Source: Sphingomonadales bacterium
Lineage (GTDB): Bacteria > Bacteroidota > Bacteroidia > Chitinophagales > Chitinophagaceae
DNA: 56,885 nucleotides
NCBI GenBank assembly: GCA_016872155.1
Contig: VHBB01000009.1
Coordinates: 1 to 56,885 of the forward strand
Direction of reading: 5' to 3'
A program made the position numbers and the translations under genes. Positions 1-8,434 of the stretch are shown one piece after another (position 1 is the stretch's first letter; the number at the start of each line of letters is the position of its first letter). The notes below the pieces were generated by a model, which saw nothing but the letters and a program-made list of their open reading frames with translations, was not told where the DNA came from and ran no database searches.

Positions 1-445
1 CCTCGGCCTCGCGCTGCTGGGCGCCCCCCGAGAGCTGCGAGGGCTTATGGTCAAGCCGATGCGAAAGCCCTAGCTTATCGAGCAAACGACTGGCCTCTTC
101 TCGTACCGTAGCCTTAGAGCGACCGGCCAGCCACCCGGGAATCGCTACATTTTCGAGTGCGCTGAACTCTGGCAACAAATGATGAAACTGAAATACAAAC
201 CCGATATGACGGTTTCTGAAAGCGGCCAGTTTTTTGGGCGATAATAGCGAAACGTCGGTCCCGTTGATCAGCACCTGGCCCTGATCGGGACGATCGAGGG
301 TGCCCAGCACATGCAAGAGCGTGCTTTTGCCGCAACCCGAAGGGCCCACGATGGCTGCCACCTGTCCTTTTTCTACCGCAATGCTGAGCCCCCTCAAAAT
401 TTCGAGGGTCCCGTAGCGCTTATAGATGGTAATTCCGTTTAACAA
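1..445 (-). CDS. lolD: LolD-like ABC transporter ATP-binding protein (partial, runs off left edge)
   Basis: ATPase subunit of the LolCDE/MacB type, which powers release of lipoproteins from the inner membrane. About 148 residues from the N-terminus are visible. The Walker A motif GPSGCGKS, a Q-loop region FQFHHLLPEF typical of LolD, and the ABC signature LSGGAQQR can be read; the Walker B part lies beyond the window. The signature has Ala where most LolD proteins have Glu (LSGGEQQR). No ATG precedes the conserved YGTLEILRG segment in this frame, so a TTG at 445 is proposed as the start; an upstream in-frame TGA bounds it. A LolE-like permease gene is far away at 36.8 kb. The family call is firm; the choice of LolD over another MacB-type ATPase is inference. 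Confidence 0.75.
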   Translation of the reverse strand, partial: MLNGITIYKRYGTLEILRGLSIAVEKGQVAAIVGPSGCGKSTLLHVLGTLDRPDQGQVLINGTDVSLLSPKKLAAFRNRHIGFVFQFHHLLPEFSALENVAIPGWLAGRSKATVREEASRLLDKLGLSHRLDHKPSQLSGGAQQREAE

Positions 446-512
446 GAGCGTCAGAAAACTTTTACCGAAACTATTAAAAATTCAAGCTTGGGGTCAGAAA
501 CAATTAAGGTTA

Positions 513-543
513 TTTGGAAAATTCCTCAATCCCTTTACATTTG
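513..543 (+). promoter_or_regulatory. Bacteroidota-type promoter for the DUF2795 gene
   Basis: TTTG at 513-516, a 19-nt spacer and TAcaTTTG at 536-543 match the Bacteroidota sigma-ABfr consensus. Transcription would begin near 547, so the gene start must be the ATG at 583 rather than the earlier in-frame codon at 514. Confidence 0.65.
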
Positions 544-582
544 CGCAAAAATAGACCTCGCACACCTACTAAACGTATCCTT

Positions 583-804
583 ATGTTTTGGACCCTAGAA
601 CTGGCCTCTTACCTCGAAGACGCACCCTGGCCTGCTACCAAAGATGAACTGATCGATTATTCCATTCGCTCCGGAGCACCGATCGAAGTGGTCGAAAATT
701 TGCAGGAACTAGAAGACGAAGGTGATCTCTATGAGACCATCGAGGATATTTGGCCCGATTATCCTACCCAAGACGATTTCTTATTCAACGAAGACGAATA
801 CTGA
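583..804 (+). CDS. DUF2795 family protein
   Basis: Small acidic soluble protein of 73 residues with no signal peptide or membrane segment. The stretch WPATKDELIDYSIRSGAP followed by VVENLQELEDEG matches the DUF2795 family (P-x-T/S-K-E/D-E-L-I, then an A/P-hydrophobic-E helix), which is widespread and of unknown function. The C-terminus is very acidic (FLFNEDEY). The start at 583 is chosen because the promoter box ends at 543 and homologous proteins begin near M-F/Y-W-T-L-E-L. It is convergent with fabI, with 12 bp between the stop codons. Confidence 0.8.
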   Translation: MFWTLELASYLEDAPWPATKDELIDYSIRSGAPIEVVENLQELEDEGDLYETIEDIWPDYPTQDDFLFNEDEY

Positions 805-816
805 TCGACGTACCCG

Positions 817-1635
817 CTAGGGTGTTCCCATTTTATCGATCACTTGTTGCGTTACGCCCGTAAAACTGAATCCCCCGTCGTGAAACAGGTTCTGCATGGT
901 CACATAGCGGGTCAGGTCGCTAAAGAGCGTTACACAATAATTGGCACAATCGCCAGAGCCGGCATTGCCCAGCGGGCTCATGGCCTCTGCATAATTTAAA
1001 AATCCGTCGAAGCCCTTTACACCACTGCCGGCCGTAGTGGGGGTAGGTGATTGCGAGATGGTATTGATGCGAACCTTTCTTTTAACGCCATAGTGATAGC
1101 CAAAGCTGCGGGTTACGCTCTCGAGCAAGGCCTTGGCATCGGCCATTTCGTTATAATCCGGAAACACCCGTTGTGCCGCGATGTAGCTCAGGGCCACCAC
1201 ACTGCCCCAGTCACTCATCGCATCGAGGTCCCAGGCGGTACGCAATACGCGGTGAAGGCTCATGGCCGAGATATCGAGGGTCTTACCATTCCACTCGTAA
1301 TTCATTTCGGTATACGATTTGCCTTTGCGAACATTCAGGCTCATGCCAATGGAATGCAATACAAAATCGATCTGCCCCCCGAAATGCTCCATCGACTTTT
1401 CGAAAAGGTTCTTTAGGTCATCCATATTGGTTACATCGGCGCCAATAACCGGGGCATTGCCACATTGGGCCGCCAGTTTGTTGATCTCTCCCATCCGCAG
1501 CGCTACCGGCGCATTGGTCAGTACCAACTGGGCCCCTTCTTCGAAGCAACGAAGCGCGGTTTTCCAGGCAATGGAACGCTCATCGAGCGCCCCGAAGATG
1601 ATTCCCTTTTTTCCCTTTAGCAAAGCATGAGCCAT
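817..1635 (-). CDS. fabI: Enoyl-[acyl-carrier-protein] reductase [NADH]
   Basis: Last reductive step of fatty-acid elongation (trans-2-enoyl-ACP to acyl-ACP) in the cytosol. The protein has 272 residues. The divergent SDR nucleotide site GALDERSIAW is at residues 15-24, and the FabI catalytic pattern Y151-x9-Y161-x6-K168 aligns with Tyr146/Tyr156/Lys163 of E. coli FabI. The start at 1635 gives the usual N-terminus MAHALLKGKKG; a longer frame to 1689 adds residues not typical of the family. TAttTTTA about 20 nt before ATG is a possible -7 box. It is divergent from the FabH-like gene, which puts two fatty-acid genes back to back. Confidence 0.93.
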   Translation of the reverse strand: MAHALLKGKKGIIFGALDERSIAWKTALRCFEEGAQLVLTNAPVALRMGEINKLAAQCGNAPVIGADVTNMDDLKNLFEKSMEHFGGQIDFVLHSIGMSLNVRKGKSYTEMNYEWNGKTLDISAMSLHRVLRTAWDLDAMSDWGSVVALSYIAAQRVFPDYNEMADAKALLESVTRSFGYHYGVKRKVRINTISQSPTPTTAGSGVKGFDGFLNYAEAMSPLGNAGSGDCANYCVTLFSDLTRYVTMQNLFHDGGFSFTGVTQQVIDKMGTP

Positions 1636-1728
1636 AGTGGTTAGTTTTCGCGGGTAAAAATAAGCACTTATTTGTGGATGGCTATTCACTAACGAATGTT
1701 ATTGTGTTTTGGGATTATATTTACAATA

Positions 1729-2805
1729 ATGCCACTGCAGACCGTTATTACCGGAACGGGGTGTTGTATTCCACCCGTCATAAAAGCCAATCACGATTTT
1801 GTGAAGCAGGCTTTCTATGCCGAAGAAGGCAGCCCCATTGAGGCACCCGGGCAAGAGATCGTGCAGAAATTTCAAGATATAACGGGTATCGAAGAAAGAA
1901 GGTATGCCGGCGAACAGACCACCTCTTCTGATATGGCCATCGAGGCGGCCCAACTGGCCATTGCCGACAGCGGGGTCGATCCGGAGACCATCGACCAGAT
2001 TATCGTGGCCCACAATTTTGGCAATGTAATTAGCCATACCGTTCAAAGCGATGCGGTGCCGGCACTGGCCAGCCGTGTTAAGCACGCGCTCAAGATCAAT
2101 AACCCCAACTGTGTGGCCTACGATATTTTATTTGGTTGTCCGGGATGGCTGCAGGGCATTATTCAATCGGATGCCTTTATTAAAGCGGGCGTTGCCAAAA
2201 AAACACTCGTGATCGGCACCGAGACCCTCAGCCGGGTCATCGATATTTATGACCGCGACAGCATGATCTTCTCCGACGGGGCCGGAGCGGCGATTGTAGA
2301 AGCAAAATCTTCTACAGAGACCTCATCGGGCATTTTGGCTTGCAGCATGCAAAGCCACTGCACCCAAGAAGCCTTTTATATTTCGTTTGGCAAGAGCAAC
2401 CGGCCCGGAGCCGATCCAACGCTGCGTTACATAAAAATGAAAGGGCGTAAAGTGTACGAGTATGCCATGCAGCATGTACCCGCCGCCATGAAGGACTGTC
2501 TCGACAAAGCAGGCATTCCCATTACCTCGCTCAAAAAAGTATTTCTGCACCAGGCCAACGAAAAAATGGACGAGGGTATCATTAAACGCCTCTACAAACT
2601 CTATGGAATAAAAGACCTGCCCGATCATACTATGCCCATGAATATTCACAAACTGGGCAATAGCTCGGTGGCCACCATCCCCACCTTGTTCGATATGGTA
2701 AAAAAAGGGCACTGGGATGTGCATGATCTGCAGCCCGGCGATGTCGTGCTCTTTGCCTCGGTAGGCGCCGGCATGAACATCAATGCAGTTTGTTATCGCA
2801 TGTAG
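1729..2805 (+). CDS. 3-oxoacyl-ACP synthase III family protein (FabH-like thiolase-fold enzyme)
   Basis: A 358-residue condensing enzyme of the thiolase superfamily, expected to join an acyl-CoA or acyl-ACP starter with malonyl-ACP. The KAS III triad is visible: Cys137 in FGCPGW, His274 in HQAN and Asn311 in LGNSSVATIP. It is about 40 residues longer than typical E. coli-like FabH, with extra sequence near the N-terminus (residues 20-45), as in the Bacteroidota FabH-like paralogues, so the true starter substrate is uncertain. The start at 1729 gives MPLQTVITGTG; an in-frame codon at 1696 would add a non-conserved hydrophobic stretch. It is divergent from fabI and followed by pheT after 56 bp. 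Confidence 0.85.
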   Translation: MPLQTVITGTGCCIPPVIKANHDFVKQAFYAEEGSPIEAPGQEIVQKFQDITGIEERRYAGEQTTSSDMAIEAAQLAIADSGVDPETIDQIIVAHNFGNVISHTVQSDAVPALASRVKHALKINNPNCVAYDILFGCPGWLQGIIQSDAFIKAGVAKKTLVIGTETLSRVIDIYDRDSMIFSDGAGAAIVEAKSSTETSSGILACSMQSHCTQEAFYISFGKSNRPGADPTLRYIKMKGRKVYEYAMQHVPAAMKDCLDKAGIPITSLKKVFLHQANEKMDEGIIKRLYKLYGIKDLPDHTMPMNIHKLGNSSVATIPTLFDMVKKGHWDVHDLQPGDVVLFASVGAGMNINAVCYRM

Positions 2806-2861
2806 CCGCAGGGCTGTCGGCTTTCCTTTATCTTCGCAAACAGTTAATTATCGCTGCGATC

Positions 2862-5288
2862 ATGACCCTTTCTTACCAATGGTTAATGGATTATTTACCG
2901 GAACCCCTTCCGGTAGCGCAACTCAGTGAGATCCTCACCTCTATCGGACTCGAGGTAGAGCGCGTGAGTGACTACGAAGAAATAAAAGGAGGGCTCCGTG
3001 GTCTTTTGATCGGAGAAGTGATCGCTACCGAAAAACATCCCAACGCCGATAAGCTCACCCTTACCAAAGTACATATCGGCAAGGCCACTCCGCTATCGAT
3101 CGTGTGCGGTGCTCCCAATGTGGCCACCGGACAAAAAGTAGTGGTTGCCCCGGTGGGTGCCACCATCTATCCCTCCCATGGCGATCCGCTGACCATGAAA
3201 AGTGCAAGGATACGAGGAGAAGAGAGCCAGGGGATGATCTGCGCCGAAGACGAGATCGGGCTGGGCGATTCGCATGCGGGCATATTGGTACTTCCCACCG
3301 ATACAACGGTAGGAATCAGTGCCGCTGATTTTTTTTCTCCCTACTCCGATACCATCATCGAAATAGGACTTACTCCCAACCGCATGGATGCCATGAGTCA
3401 TTGGGGCGTGGCGCACGATGTGTGCGCGTACATGAATCATCATCATCAAAAAAATTGGCAGCCTCGCTGGCCCGCCACCCCTTCTTTTGCAGCATCGCTA
3501 CCCCCCTGCCCCGTATCGGTAACGATCGAAAATAACACCGCGTGCCCTCGCTACAGTGGCCTTTGCGTCGATACCATTCAAATAGGTCCATCGCCGCGTT
3601 GGATGCAACAACGACTCAAGGCCATTGGCGTTAAACCCATCAACAATATCGTAGACATTACCAATTATGTATTGCACGAGACGGGTCAGCCCTTGCACGC
3701 CTTTGACCGGGCGACCATTGAAGGCAATCAGATCGTTGTACGAAATGTAGCCGACAAAACGGTCTTTGTAACACTAGATGGCGTAAGCCGAACGCTGCAA
3801 GCAGAAGACCTTATGATCTGTCATGCTCATGCACCTATGTGTATCGCGGGTGTATATGGCGGATTAGCCAGTGGAATCAGTAGCAGCACCCAGTCACTTT
3901 TTTTAGAGAGTGCCTGTTTCGATCCCGTCACCATTAGAAAGACATCGTTTGGCCATCAGTTACGCACCGATGCGGCTACGCGTTTCGAAAAAGGGACCGA
4001 CATTGGAGCCACCCTGCCCGTATTAGAGCGCGCCGCTCAATTGATCATATCGCTGGCCGGAGGTACGGTCTCTGCCGCTCCTATCGATTGCTATACTTCT
4101 CGTCAGGCTCGCAAGACCGTTACGCTTCGTTGGGCCTATCTTAAAAAGATCAGTGGAAAAGAATATGCCAATGCGGCCGTGACCGCTCTTTTAAAAAGTC
4201 TCGGCTTTGGGATAGAGAAAGAAGATACGATGGGCGTTACCGTTACGGTGCCTTACCACAAGCCCGATATTAGTTTGGCGGCCGATCTGGTAGAAGAGAT
4301 CTTGCGCATAGACGGGCTGGACAATATTCCCATACCTGCCACCATTACCCTCTCTCCGGCTGTTGAGCAACCCGATTACCTCAGCAAAGAGACCCTTCGC
4401 GAAAAGATCTCGAACCAGCTGGCCGGAATGGGCTTTCACGAGATGATGACCAACTCTATTACCAACAGTGCCTATTTTCCAGAACAGGGCGATAGTTTGG
4501 TAACGATGATCAACAGCCTGAGCAGCGAGCTCAATGCGCTTCGAGCCAGTTTACTACCCACTGCACTCGAAGTGGTCGGTCGCAATCTCAATTATCGCAA
4601 TCTCGACCTTCGACTTTTTGAATTCGGTACCATTTATGCCAAAGTATCGACGGGAGGCTACCTCGAAGAGCCCCGTCTTTGTATCGTATTAAGCGGGCAG
4701 CGTAGCAGCACTCATTGGCAAGAGAAAAGCAGGCCTGTCGATCTCTATACACTCAAAGGGGTCGTAGCGTCGGTACTGGCTTCATTGGGCCTTCGCGCCT
4801 CTTCGATGGCGGGTACGCATTCGCAATTAGAGCAAACCCTGTGCTTTACCGCACAGGAGCAGCCCATTGGCATAGGAGGATTGGTGGCCGATTCGGTGGC
4901 AAGACCCTTTGGCATTAAACAGGCTGTTTACTATGCCGAGCTCAATTGGAAGGCGCTTGCAACACTGGCCGCTGCACAACCCATCCATATACAAGAGCTA
5001 CCTCGCTATCCGGCTGTAGAAAGAGACCTGGCCCTGGTAGTGCCTACCGCGCTTACCTGGCAATCCATTTGGGAATCGCTGCAAAAGATCCGCATCAAAA
5101 CGCTGCGTGATATCAAAGTCTTTGATATATTCGAGAGCGATAAACTGGGCGCCGGAAAAAAATCGATCGCCATTAACCTTACGTTCTCTGATCCTGAAAA
5201 AACGCTTACAGATAAAGAGATCGAAGGCTGGATGAACAGCATCGTTAAGACCCTCGAAAAAGAACTTGAAGTCACGGTAAGAAAATGA
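2862..5288 (+). CDS. pheT: Phenylalanine--tRNA ligase beta subunit
   Basis: Beta chain of the alpha2beta2 PheRS that charges tRNA-Phe. The protein has 808 residues. Visible domains in order are an EMAP/OB-type tRNA-binding domain (about residues 40-150, with GLLIGEV and HPNADKL), B3/B4 editing region, B5 domain, catalytic-like core and a C-terminal FDX-ACB anticodon-binding domain (from about 715, RYPAVERDLALVV). The start at 2862 gives MTLSYQWLMDYL, the usual family N-terminus; the frame is open to 2790 but that overlaps the preceding gene. TAtcTTcG at 2829-2836 is a plausible -7 box. Its stop overlaps the start of the next gene (ATGA), indicating translational coupling. pheS is not in the window. 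Confidence 0.95.
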   Translation: MTLSYQWLMDYLPEPLPVAQLSEILTSIGLEVERVSDYEEIKGGLRGLLIGEVIATEKHPNADKLTLTKVHIGKATPLSIVCGAPNVATGQKVVVAPVGATIYPSHGDPLTMKSARIRGEESQGMICAEDEIGLGDSHAGILVLPTDTTVGISAADFFSPYSDTIIEIGLTPNRMDAMSHWGVAHDVCAYMNHHHQKNWQPRWPATPSFAASLPPCPVSVTIENNTACPRYSGLCVDTIQIGPSPRWMQQRLKAIGVKPINNIVDITNYVLHETGQPLHAFDRATIEGNQIVVRNVADKTVFVTLDGVSRTLQAEDLMICHAHAPMCIAGVYGGLASGISSSTQSLFLESACFDPVTIRKTSFGHQLRTDAATRFEKGTDIGATLPVLERAAQLIISLAGGTVSAAPIDCYTSRQARKTVTLRWAYLKKISGKEYANAAVTALLKSLGFGIEKEDTMGVTVTVPYHKPDISLAADLVEEILRIDGLDNIPIPATITLSPAVEQPDYLSKETLREKISNQLAGMGFHEMMTNSITNSAYFPEQGDSLVTMINSLSSELNALRASLLPTALEVVGRNLNYRNLDLRLFEFGTIYAKVSTGGYLEEPRLCIVLSGQRSSTHWQEKSRPVDLYTLKGVVASVLASLGLRASSMAGTHSQLEQTLCFTAQEQPIGIGGLVADSVARPFGIKQAVYYAELNWKALATLAAAQPIHIQELPRYPAVERDLALVVPTALTWQSIWESLQKIRIKTLRDIKVFDIFESDKLGAGKKSIAINLTFSDPEKTLTDKEIEGWMNSIVKTLEKELEVTVRK

Positions 5289-5569
5289 GCCACGCAGAAG
5301 ACCTTCAACGCATTCGGCAAAAACTCAAGCAGCTTATTGAGCAGCACCAAACGCTGCTGAGCGAAAAAAAGCGGCTTAGCGTCGAGGTAGAGAATGTCAA
5401 ACAAACCCTCTCGGAGCAACGATCGCTTAACCAGGGCTTGTCCGATCAACTATCGGCCGCCCAGTTAAAGACCGGAGGGCTAAGCCAAGACGAGAAGGCC
5501 GCCATTGAAAAAAAGATCAATCATTACATAAAAGAAATTGACCGCTGCATTAGTCAGCTGGGCAACTAA
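5285..5569 (+). CDS. Short coiled-coil protein between pheT and zapA
   Basis: A 94-residue protein that is almost entirely heptad-like and charged (residues 1-60 rich in Q, E, L and K), with no signal peptide or membrane helix. A short C-terminal helix (EKKINHYIKEIDRCISQLG) follows a Gly-rich break. It overlaps pheT by 4 bp and ends 5 bp before zapA, so it should be cotranslated with ZapA. Size and coiled-coil character resemble ZapB, the coiled-coil partner of ZapA in Gammaproteobacteria, but no sequence homology can be claimed. A role in Z-ring organisation is inference from position and architecture. Confidence 0.75.
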   Translation: MSHAEDLQRIRQKLKQLIEQHQTLLSEKKRLSVEVENVKQTLSEQRSLNQGLSDQLSAAQLKTGGLSQDEKAAIEKKINHYIKEIDRCISQLGN

Positions 5570-5574
5570 GCCAT

Positions 5575-5913
5575 ATGAGCGAAGAATTAATTCCCATAGC
5601 CGCCCAAGTGGGTGACCGTACCTACCGCATTAAGGTCGAGCCCAAGAACGAGGCCGTGGTGCAGCGTACCCTGCAACAGATCCAAAAAAAATTAATGGAG
5701 TTCAAGACCAACTACGCCGGCAAGGATATGCAAGACTATTTGGCCATGACCATGCTTTGGTACGCCACCCAGCCACCTGCCCCCGCCCCTACTCCCGTTG
5801 CGGCACCCGCAACGACCCCACCCGATACCCGCTCGCTTGTCGAAGACGAATCTCTACTGCACGAGTTGCAACGGCTCGAACAACTGCTCGATGCCGAAAT
5901 AAAAAAGGGCTAA
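5575..5913 (+). CDS. zapA: Cell division protein ZapA
   Basis: FtsZ-ring-associated protein that cross-links FtsZ filaments. It is 112 residues long. The N-terminal half has the ZapA beta-alpha fold pattern (IPIAAQVGDRTYRIKV, then a helix with VVQRTLQQIQKKL), and the C-terminal half forms the dimerising helix, interrupted by a Pro/Ala-rich linker (about residues 64-85, PPAPAPTPVAAPATTPPD) that is longer than in E. coli. It lies 5 bp after the coiled-coil gene and 110 bp before rny; this pheT-coiled coil-zapA-rny order looks like one transcription unit with an added promoter before rny. Confidence 0.85.
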   Translation: MSEELIPIAAQVGDRTYRIKVEPKNEAVVQRTLQQIQKKLMEFKTNYAGKDMQDYLAMTMLWYATQPPAPAPTPVAAPATTPPDTRSLVEDESLLHELQRLEQLLDAEIKKG

Positions 5914-5935
5914 GAAAGCAACGCATCTTTTTTCG

Positions 5936-5981
5936 TATCTTTACCTGACTATTGTTACCGAATCCCTGGCCTTGCCGAGGG
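5936..5981 (+). promoter_or_regulatory. Promoter-like box and structured leader upstream of rny
   Basis: TAtcTTTA at 5936-5943 is a -7-like box. The transcript would contain a GC-rich hairpin at 5964-5981 (CCCTGGC, loop CTT, GCCgAGGG with one bulged G). Flanking TTGTT (5952-5956) and AACAA (5989-5993) could form an outer stem around an internal loop. The element may be a leader of rny or a small RNA; see findings. Confidence 0.4.
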
Positions 5982-6023
5982 TCTCTAAAACAAGCATTGT
6001 GAACCCCCTAAACCTAAACATCA

Positions 6024-7589
6024 ATGGACCCCAATATACTGTACGCCCTTATAGGCGTATTCGCCGGAGCAATTGGCCTCCTGGCTGGCCGTGTCGTTTT
6101 TGGCAAATCCAGTGACAAGAAAGTTCAAGAAGCAGAAATTCAGGCACAAACCATTCTCAAAGAAGCCGAACTAAGGGCCGAGACCATTCGTAAAGAAAAA
6201 GAACTCGAGGCCAAAGAAAAGTTCGTTCAGCTCAAGGCCGCGCACGAACGAGATACGCTCGAGCGCAACAAAAAGACCAACGATGCCGAGAACCGGATTC
6301 GCCAAAAGGAGCAGTCGATCAATCAAAAAGAGAATAACCTCGACAAACAGATCAAAGAGAACGAGGTCATCAAAGAGAATCTCAACCGTCAGATCGAGTT
6401 GGTCAATGTAAAGCGTAGCGAACTCGAAAAAAATCAAGAGGAGCATGTTCGTAGGTTAGAGAAGATCGCGAACCTGTCTGCCGAAGATGCGCGCAACCAA
6501 TTATTAGAAAGTCTCAAGAACGAAGTGCAAACGCGCGCACTGGCCTTGCAGCAAGAGATTATCGAAGAGGCCAAACAAAAGGCCGGAAAAGAAGCCCGCA
6601 AGATCGTTATCCAGACCATACAGCGCACCGCCGCCGAGCAAGCCATCGAGAACTCCATTACGGTTTTCAACCTCGAGAGTGACGAGATTAAAGGACAGAT
6701 TATTGGTCGCGAAGGAAGAAATATTCGCGCCATTGAGGCCGCCACCGGGGTAGATCTGATCGTAGACGATACGCCCGAAGCCATTTTGCTTTCGAGCTTT
6801 GACCCCTTGCGTCGCGAGATTGCGCGTTTGAGTTTGCAGCGTCTGGTCAGCGATGGCCGTATTCATCCGGCGCGTATCGAAGAAGTGGTCGAAAAGACCC
6901 GCAAGCAGATCGAAGAACAAGTAATGGAGATCGGTGAGCGTACCGTTATTGAACTGGGCATTCACGGATTGCACAAAGAACTGGTGCGCATGGTCGGAAG
7001 AATGCGTTTCCGTTCTTCGTACGGACAAAATTTGTTGATGCACAGCCGCGAGACCGCCAACCTCTGTGCTACCATGGCCGCCGAGCTGGGTCTTAATCCC
7101 AAGCTGGCCAAGCGTGCCGGTCTGCTGCACGATATCGGTAAAGTACCTGACGAAGAAAGTGAACTGAGCCATGCACTGCTCGGAGCCAAGTTGGCCGAGA
7201 AATACGGAGAGAATCCGGCCGTGGTCAATGCCATTGCCGCTCACCACGACGAAGTAGAGATGCAATTTGTTATCTCGCCCATTATCCAGGCCTGCGATGC
7301 CATTAGTGGCGCACGCCCCGGAGCCCGCCGCGAGATTATGCAGCAATATTTGCAGCGGATCAAAGACCTCGAAAACCTGGCCATGGGATACAGCGGAGTA
7401 GAAAAGGCCTATGCCATTCAGGCGGGCCGCGAACTACGTGTGATCGTAGAGGCCGAAAAGGTTAGCGACCAAGATTCAGACCGCCTTTCGTTCGAGATTG
7501 CGCAGAAGATACAGACCGAAATGACCTTTCCGGGTCAGATTAAAGTGACCGTAATCCGCGAGAAAAGAGCCGTGAACGTGGCCCGCTAG
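6024..7589 (+). CDS. rny: Ribonuclease Y
   Basis: Membrane-anchored endoribonuclease that initiates mRNA decay. It has 521 residues, the normal family size. An N-terminal transmembrane helix (about 4-26) is followed by a long charged coiled coil (about 30-200), a KH RNA-binding domain (about 222-250, [12 protein letters not shown]) and an HD domain with the catalytic H369-D370 pair in LLHDIGK, plus AAHHDEVE further on. The start at 6024 places the membrane helix right at the N-terminus, as in the family. A strong intrinsic terminator follows at 7628. Confidence 0.97.
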   Translation: MDPNILYALIGVFAGAIGLLAGRVVFGKSSDKKVQEAEIQAQTILKEAELRAETIRKEKELEAKEKFVQLKAAHERDTLERNKKTNDAENRIRQKEQSINQKENNLDKQIKENEVIKENLNRQIELVNVKRSELEKNQEEHVRRLEKIANLSAEDARNQLLESLKNEVQTRALALQQEIIEEAKQKAGKEARKIVIQTIQRTAAEQAIENSITVFNLESDEIKGQIIGREGRNIRAIEAATGVDLIVDDTPEAILLSSFDPLRREIARLSLQRLVSDGRIHPARIEEVVEKTRKQIEEQVMEIGERTVIELGIHGLHKELVRMVGRMRFRSSYGQNLLMHSRETANLCATMAAELGLNPKLAKRAGLLHDIGKVPDEESELSHALLGAKLAEKYGENPAVVNAIAAHHDEVEMQFVISPIIQACDAISGARPGARREIMQQYLQRIKDLENLAMGYSGVEKAYAIQAGRELRVIVEAEKVSDQDSDRLSFEIAQKIQTEMTFPGQIKVTVIREKRAVNVAR

Positions 7590-7627
7590 GCCAGGCCCCG
7601 GTTTTTGTATACTACTAATTGACCTAC

Positions 7628-7657
7628 AGCCCGTTGTAAAGCAGCGGGCTTTTTTTT
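7628..7657 (+). terminator. Intrinsic terminator after rny
   Basis: AGCCCGTTG and CAGCGGGCT form a 9-bp stem (one G-T pair) around a short loop, followed by eight T residues. Confidence 0.88.
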
Positions 7658-7684
7658 GCCAGGCAGTATTTTAAAGCGCGATTG

Positions 7685-7716
7685 TTGGAGCATTCGCCAG
7701 AAATTCCTTACCTTTG
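7685..7716 (+). promoter_or_regulatory. Promoter for rplS
   Basis: TTG at 7685-7687, a 21-nt spacer and a perfect -7 box TAccTTTG at 7709-7716; transcription would begin near 7720, 19 nt before the rplS ATG. Confidence 0.75.
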
Positions 7717-7738
7717 CCTCCCTTTAAATCATTGGATC

Positions 7739-8110
7739 ATGAACGCTATTGCCTACGTACACGAGCAACTGACCGCCAAAAAGCAGTTCCCTGCTTTTAA
7801 ACCCGGCGACAACATTACCGTAAACTACAAGATCATCGAAGGAAATAAAGAGAGGATCCAGTCCTTTAAGGGAGATGTGATCAAGAAGCAGGGTTCGGGT
7901 CATACCGCCAGCTTTACCGTTAGAAAGATCTCGGACGGCGTAGGTGTAGAAAGAGTATTCCCTTTCTTTTCGCCCAATATCGATTCGATCGAAATCAATA
8001 AGACAGGTCACGTTCGCCGCGCTAAACTGTTCTACCAGCGTAGTCGTAGCGGTAAGAGTGCCCGTATTCGCGAAAAGCGCATGGCCGTCGCCGAAGGCGC
8101 CGAAGCATAA
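7739..8110 (+). CDS. rplS: 50S ribosomal protein L19
   Basis: Ribosomal protein at the 30S-50S interface. The 123-residue protein shows the L19 hallmarks FKPGDNITVNYKIIEGNKER, the RIQSFKGDVI motif, GVGVERVFPFFSP and the basic tail HVRRAKLFYQRSRSGKSARI. The start at 7739 follows the promoter at 7709 and gives MNAIAYVHEQL; an upstream in-frame codon at 7682 would overlap the promoter. It is monocistronic, with its own promoter and a strong terminator at 8137. Confidence 0.97.
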   Translation: MNAIAYVHEQLTAKKQFPAFKPGDNITVNYKIIEGNKERIQSFKGDVIKKQGSGHTASFTVRKISDGVGVERVFPFFSPNIDSIEINKTGHVRRAKLFYQRSRSGKSARIREKRMAVAEGAEA

Positions 8111-8136
8111 TAGCCCCAGCGCTCAACGAGTTATAG

Positions 8137-8176
8137 ATCCCGCAGCCGCATTTGAACGTCTGCGGGATTTTTTTTT
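8137..8176 (+). terminator. Intrinsic terminator after rplS
   Basis: ATCCCGCAG (8137-8145) and CTGCGGGAT (8160-8168) form a perfect 9-bp stem followed by a T-run that ends at 8176. Confidence 0.92.
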
Positions 8177-8207
8177 GCAAAACGCATTGGAGCAGTTAGT
8201 ATCTTTA
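8174..8207 (+). promoter_or_regulatory. Promoter for tatA, overlapping the rplS terminator
   Basis: TTTG at 8174-8177 is formed by the end of the rplS terminator T-run; a 22-nt spacer leads to TAtcTTTA at 8200-8207, 17 nt before the tatA ATG. Terminator and promoter share bases. Confidence 0.55.
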
Positions 8208-8224
8208 CCCAACAATTGATAGCT

Positions 8225-8434
8225 ATGACTAATCCTATTTTATTGGGGATGCTGGGCACCAACGAGATCATCATCATACTCGTAATTGTTTTACTGCTGT
8301 TCGGTGGTAAAAAGATTCCTGAGCTCATGAGAGGCCTCGGAAAAGGGGTGCGCGAGTTTAACGATGCCAAAAGCAACGTAAAAAGAGAGATTGAAGAAAG
8401 CACCAGTGATGCTAACCGCTTCGGCAAAGAGTAA
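8225..8434 (+). CDS. tatA: Twin-arginine translocase subunit TatA/TatE
   Basis: Pore-forming subunit of the Tat system for folded proteins. The 69-residue protein has one N-terminal membrane helix (about residues 11-30, [13 protein letters not shown]) followed by the TatA signature [20 protein letters not shown] amphipathic helix and a charged C-terminal tail. ATG at 8225 is preferred to the TTG at 8216. No tatC is in the window. The 3' end overlaps the next gene by 26 bp. Confidence 0.93.
   Translation: MTNPILLGMLGTNEIIIILVIVLLLFGGKKIPELMRGLGKGVREFNDAKSNVKREIEESTSDANRFGKE

Noticed and set aside
1-60. Altered ABC signature LSGGAQQR in the LolD-like protein as a functional oddity
   Set aside because: The Ala-for-Glu change is at a tolerant position and the region is at the window edge; not enough to call unusual.
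6504-7346. 280-codon open frame antisense to rny
   Set aside because: It lies fully within rny on the other strand and reads as a codon-bias shadow; no promoter or conserved motif. Similar long antisense frames opposite nrdJ (25244-25912), lpxD (45773-46351) and the acyl-CoA dehydrogenase gene (40543-41115) were rejected for the same reason.
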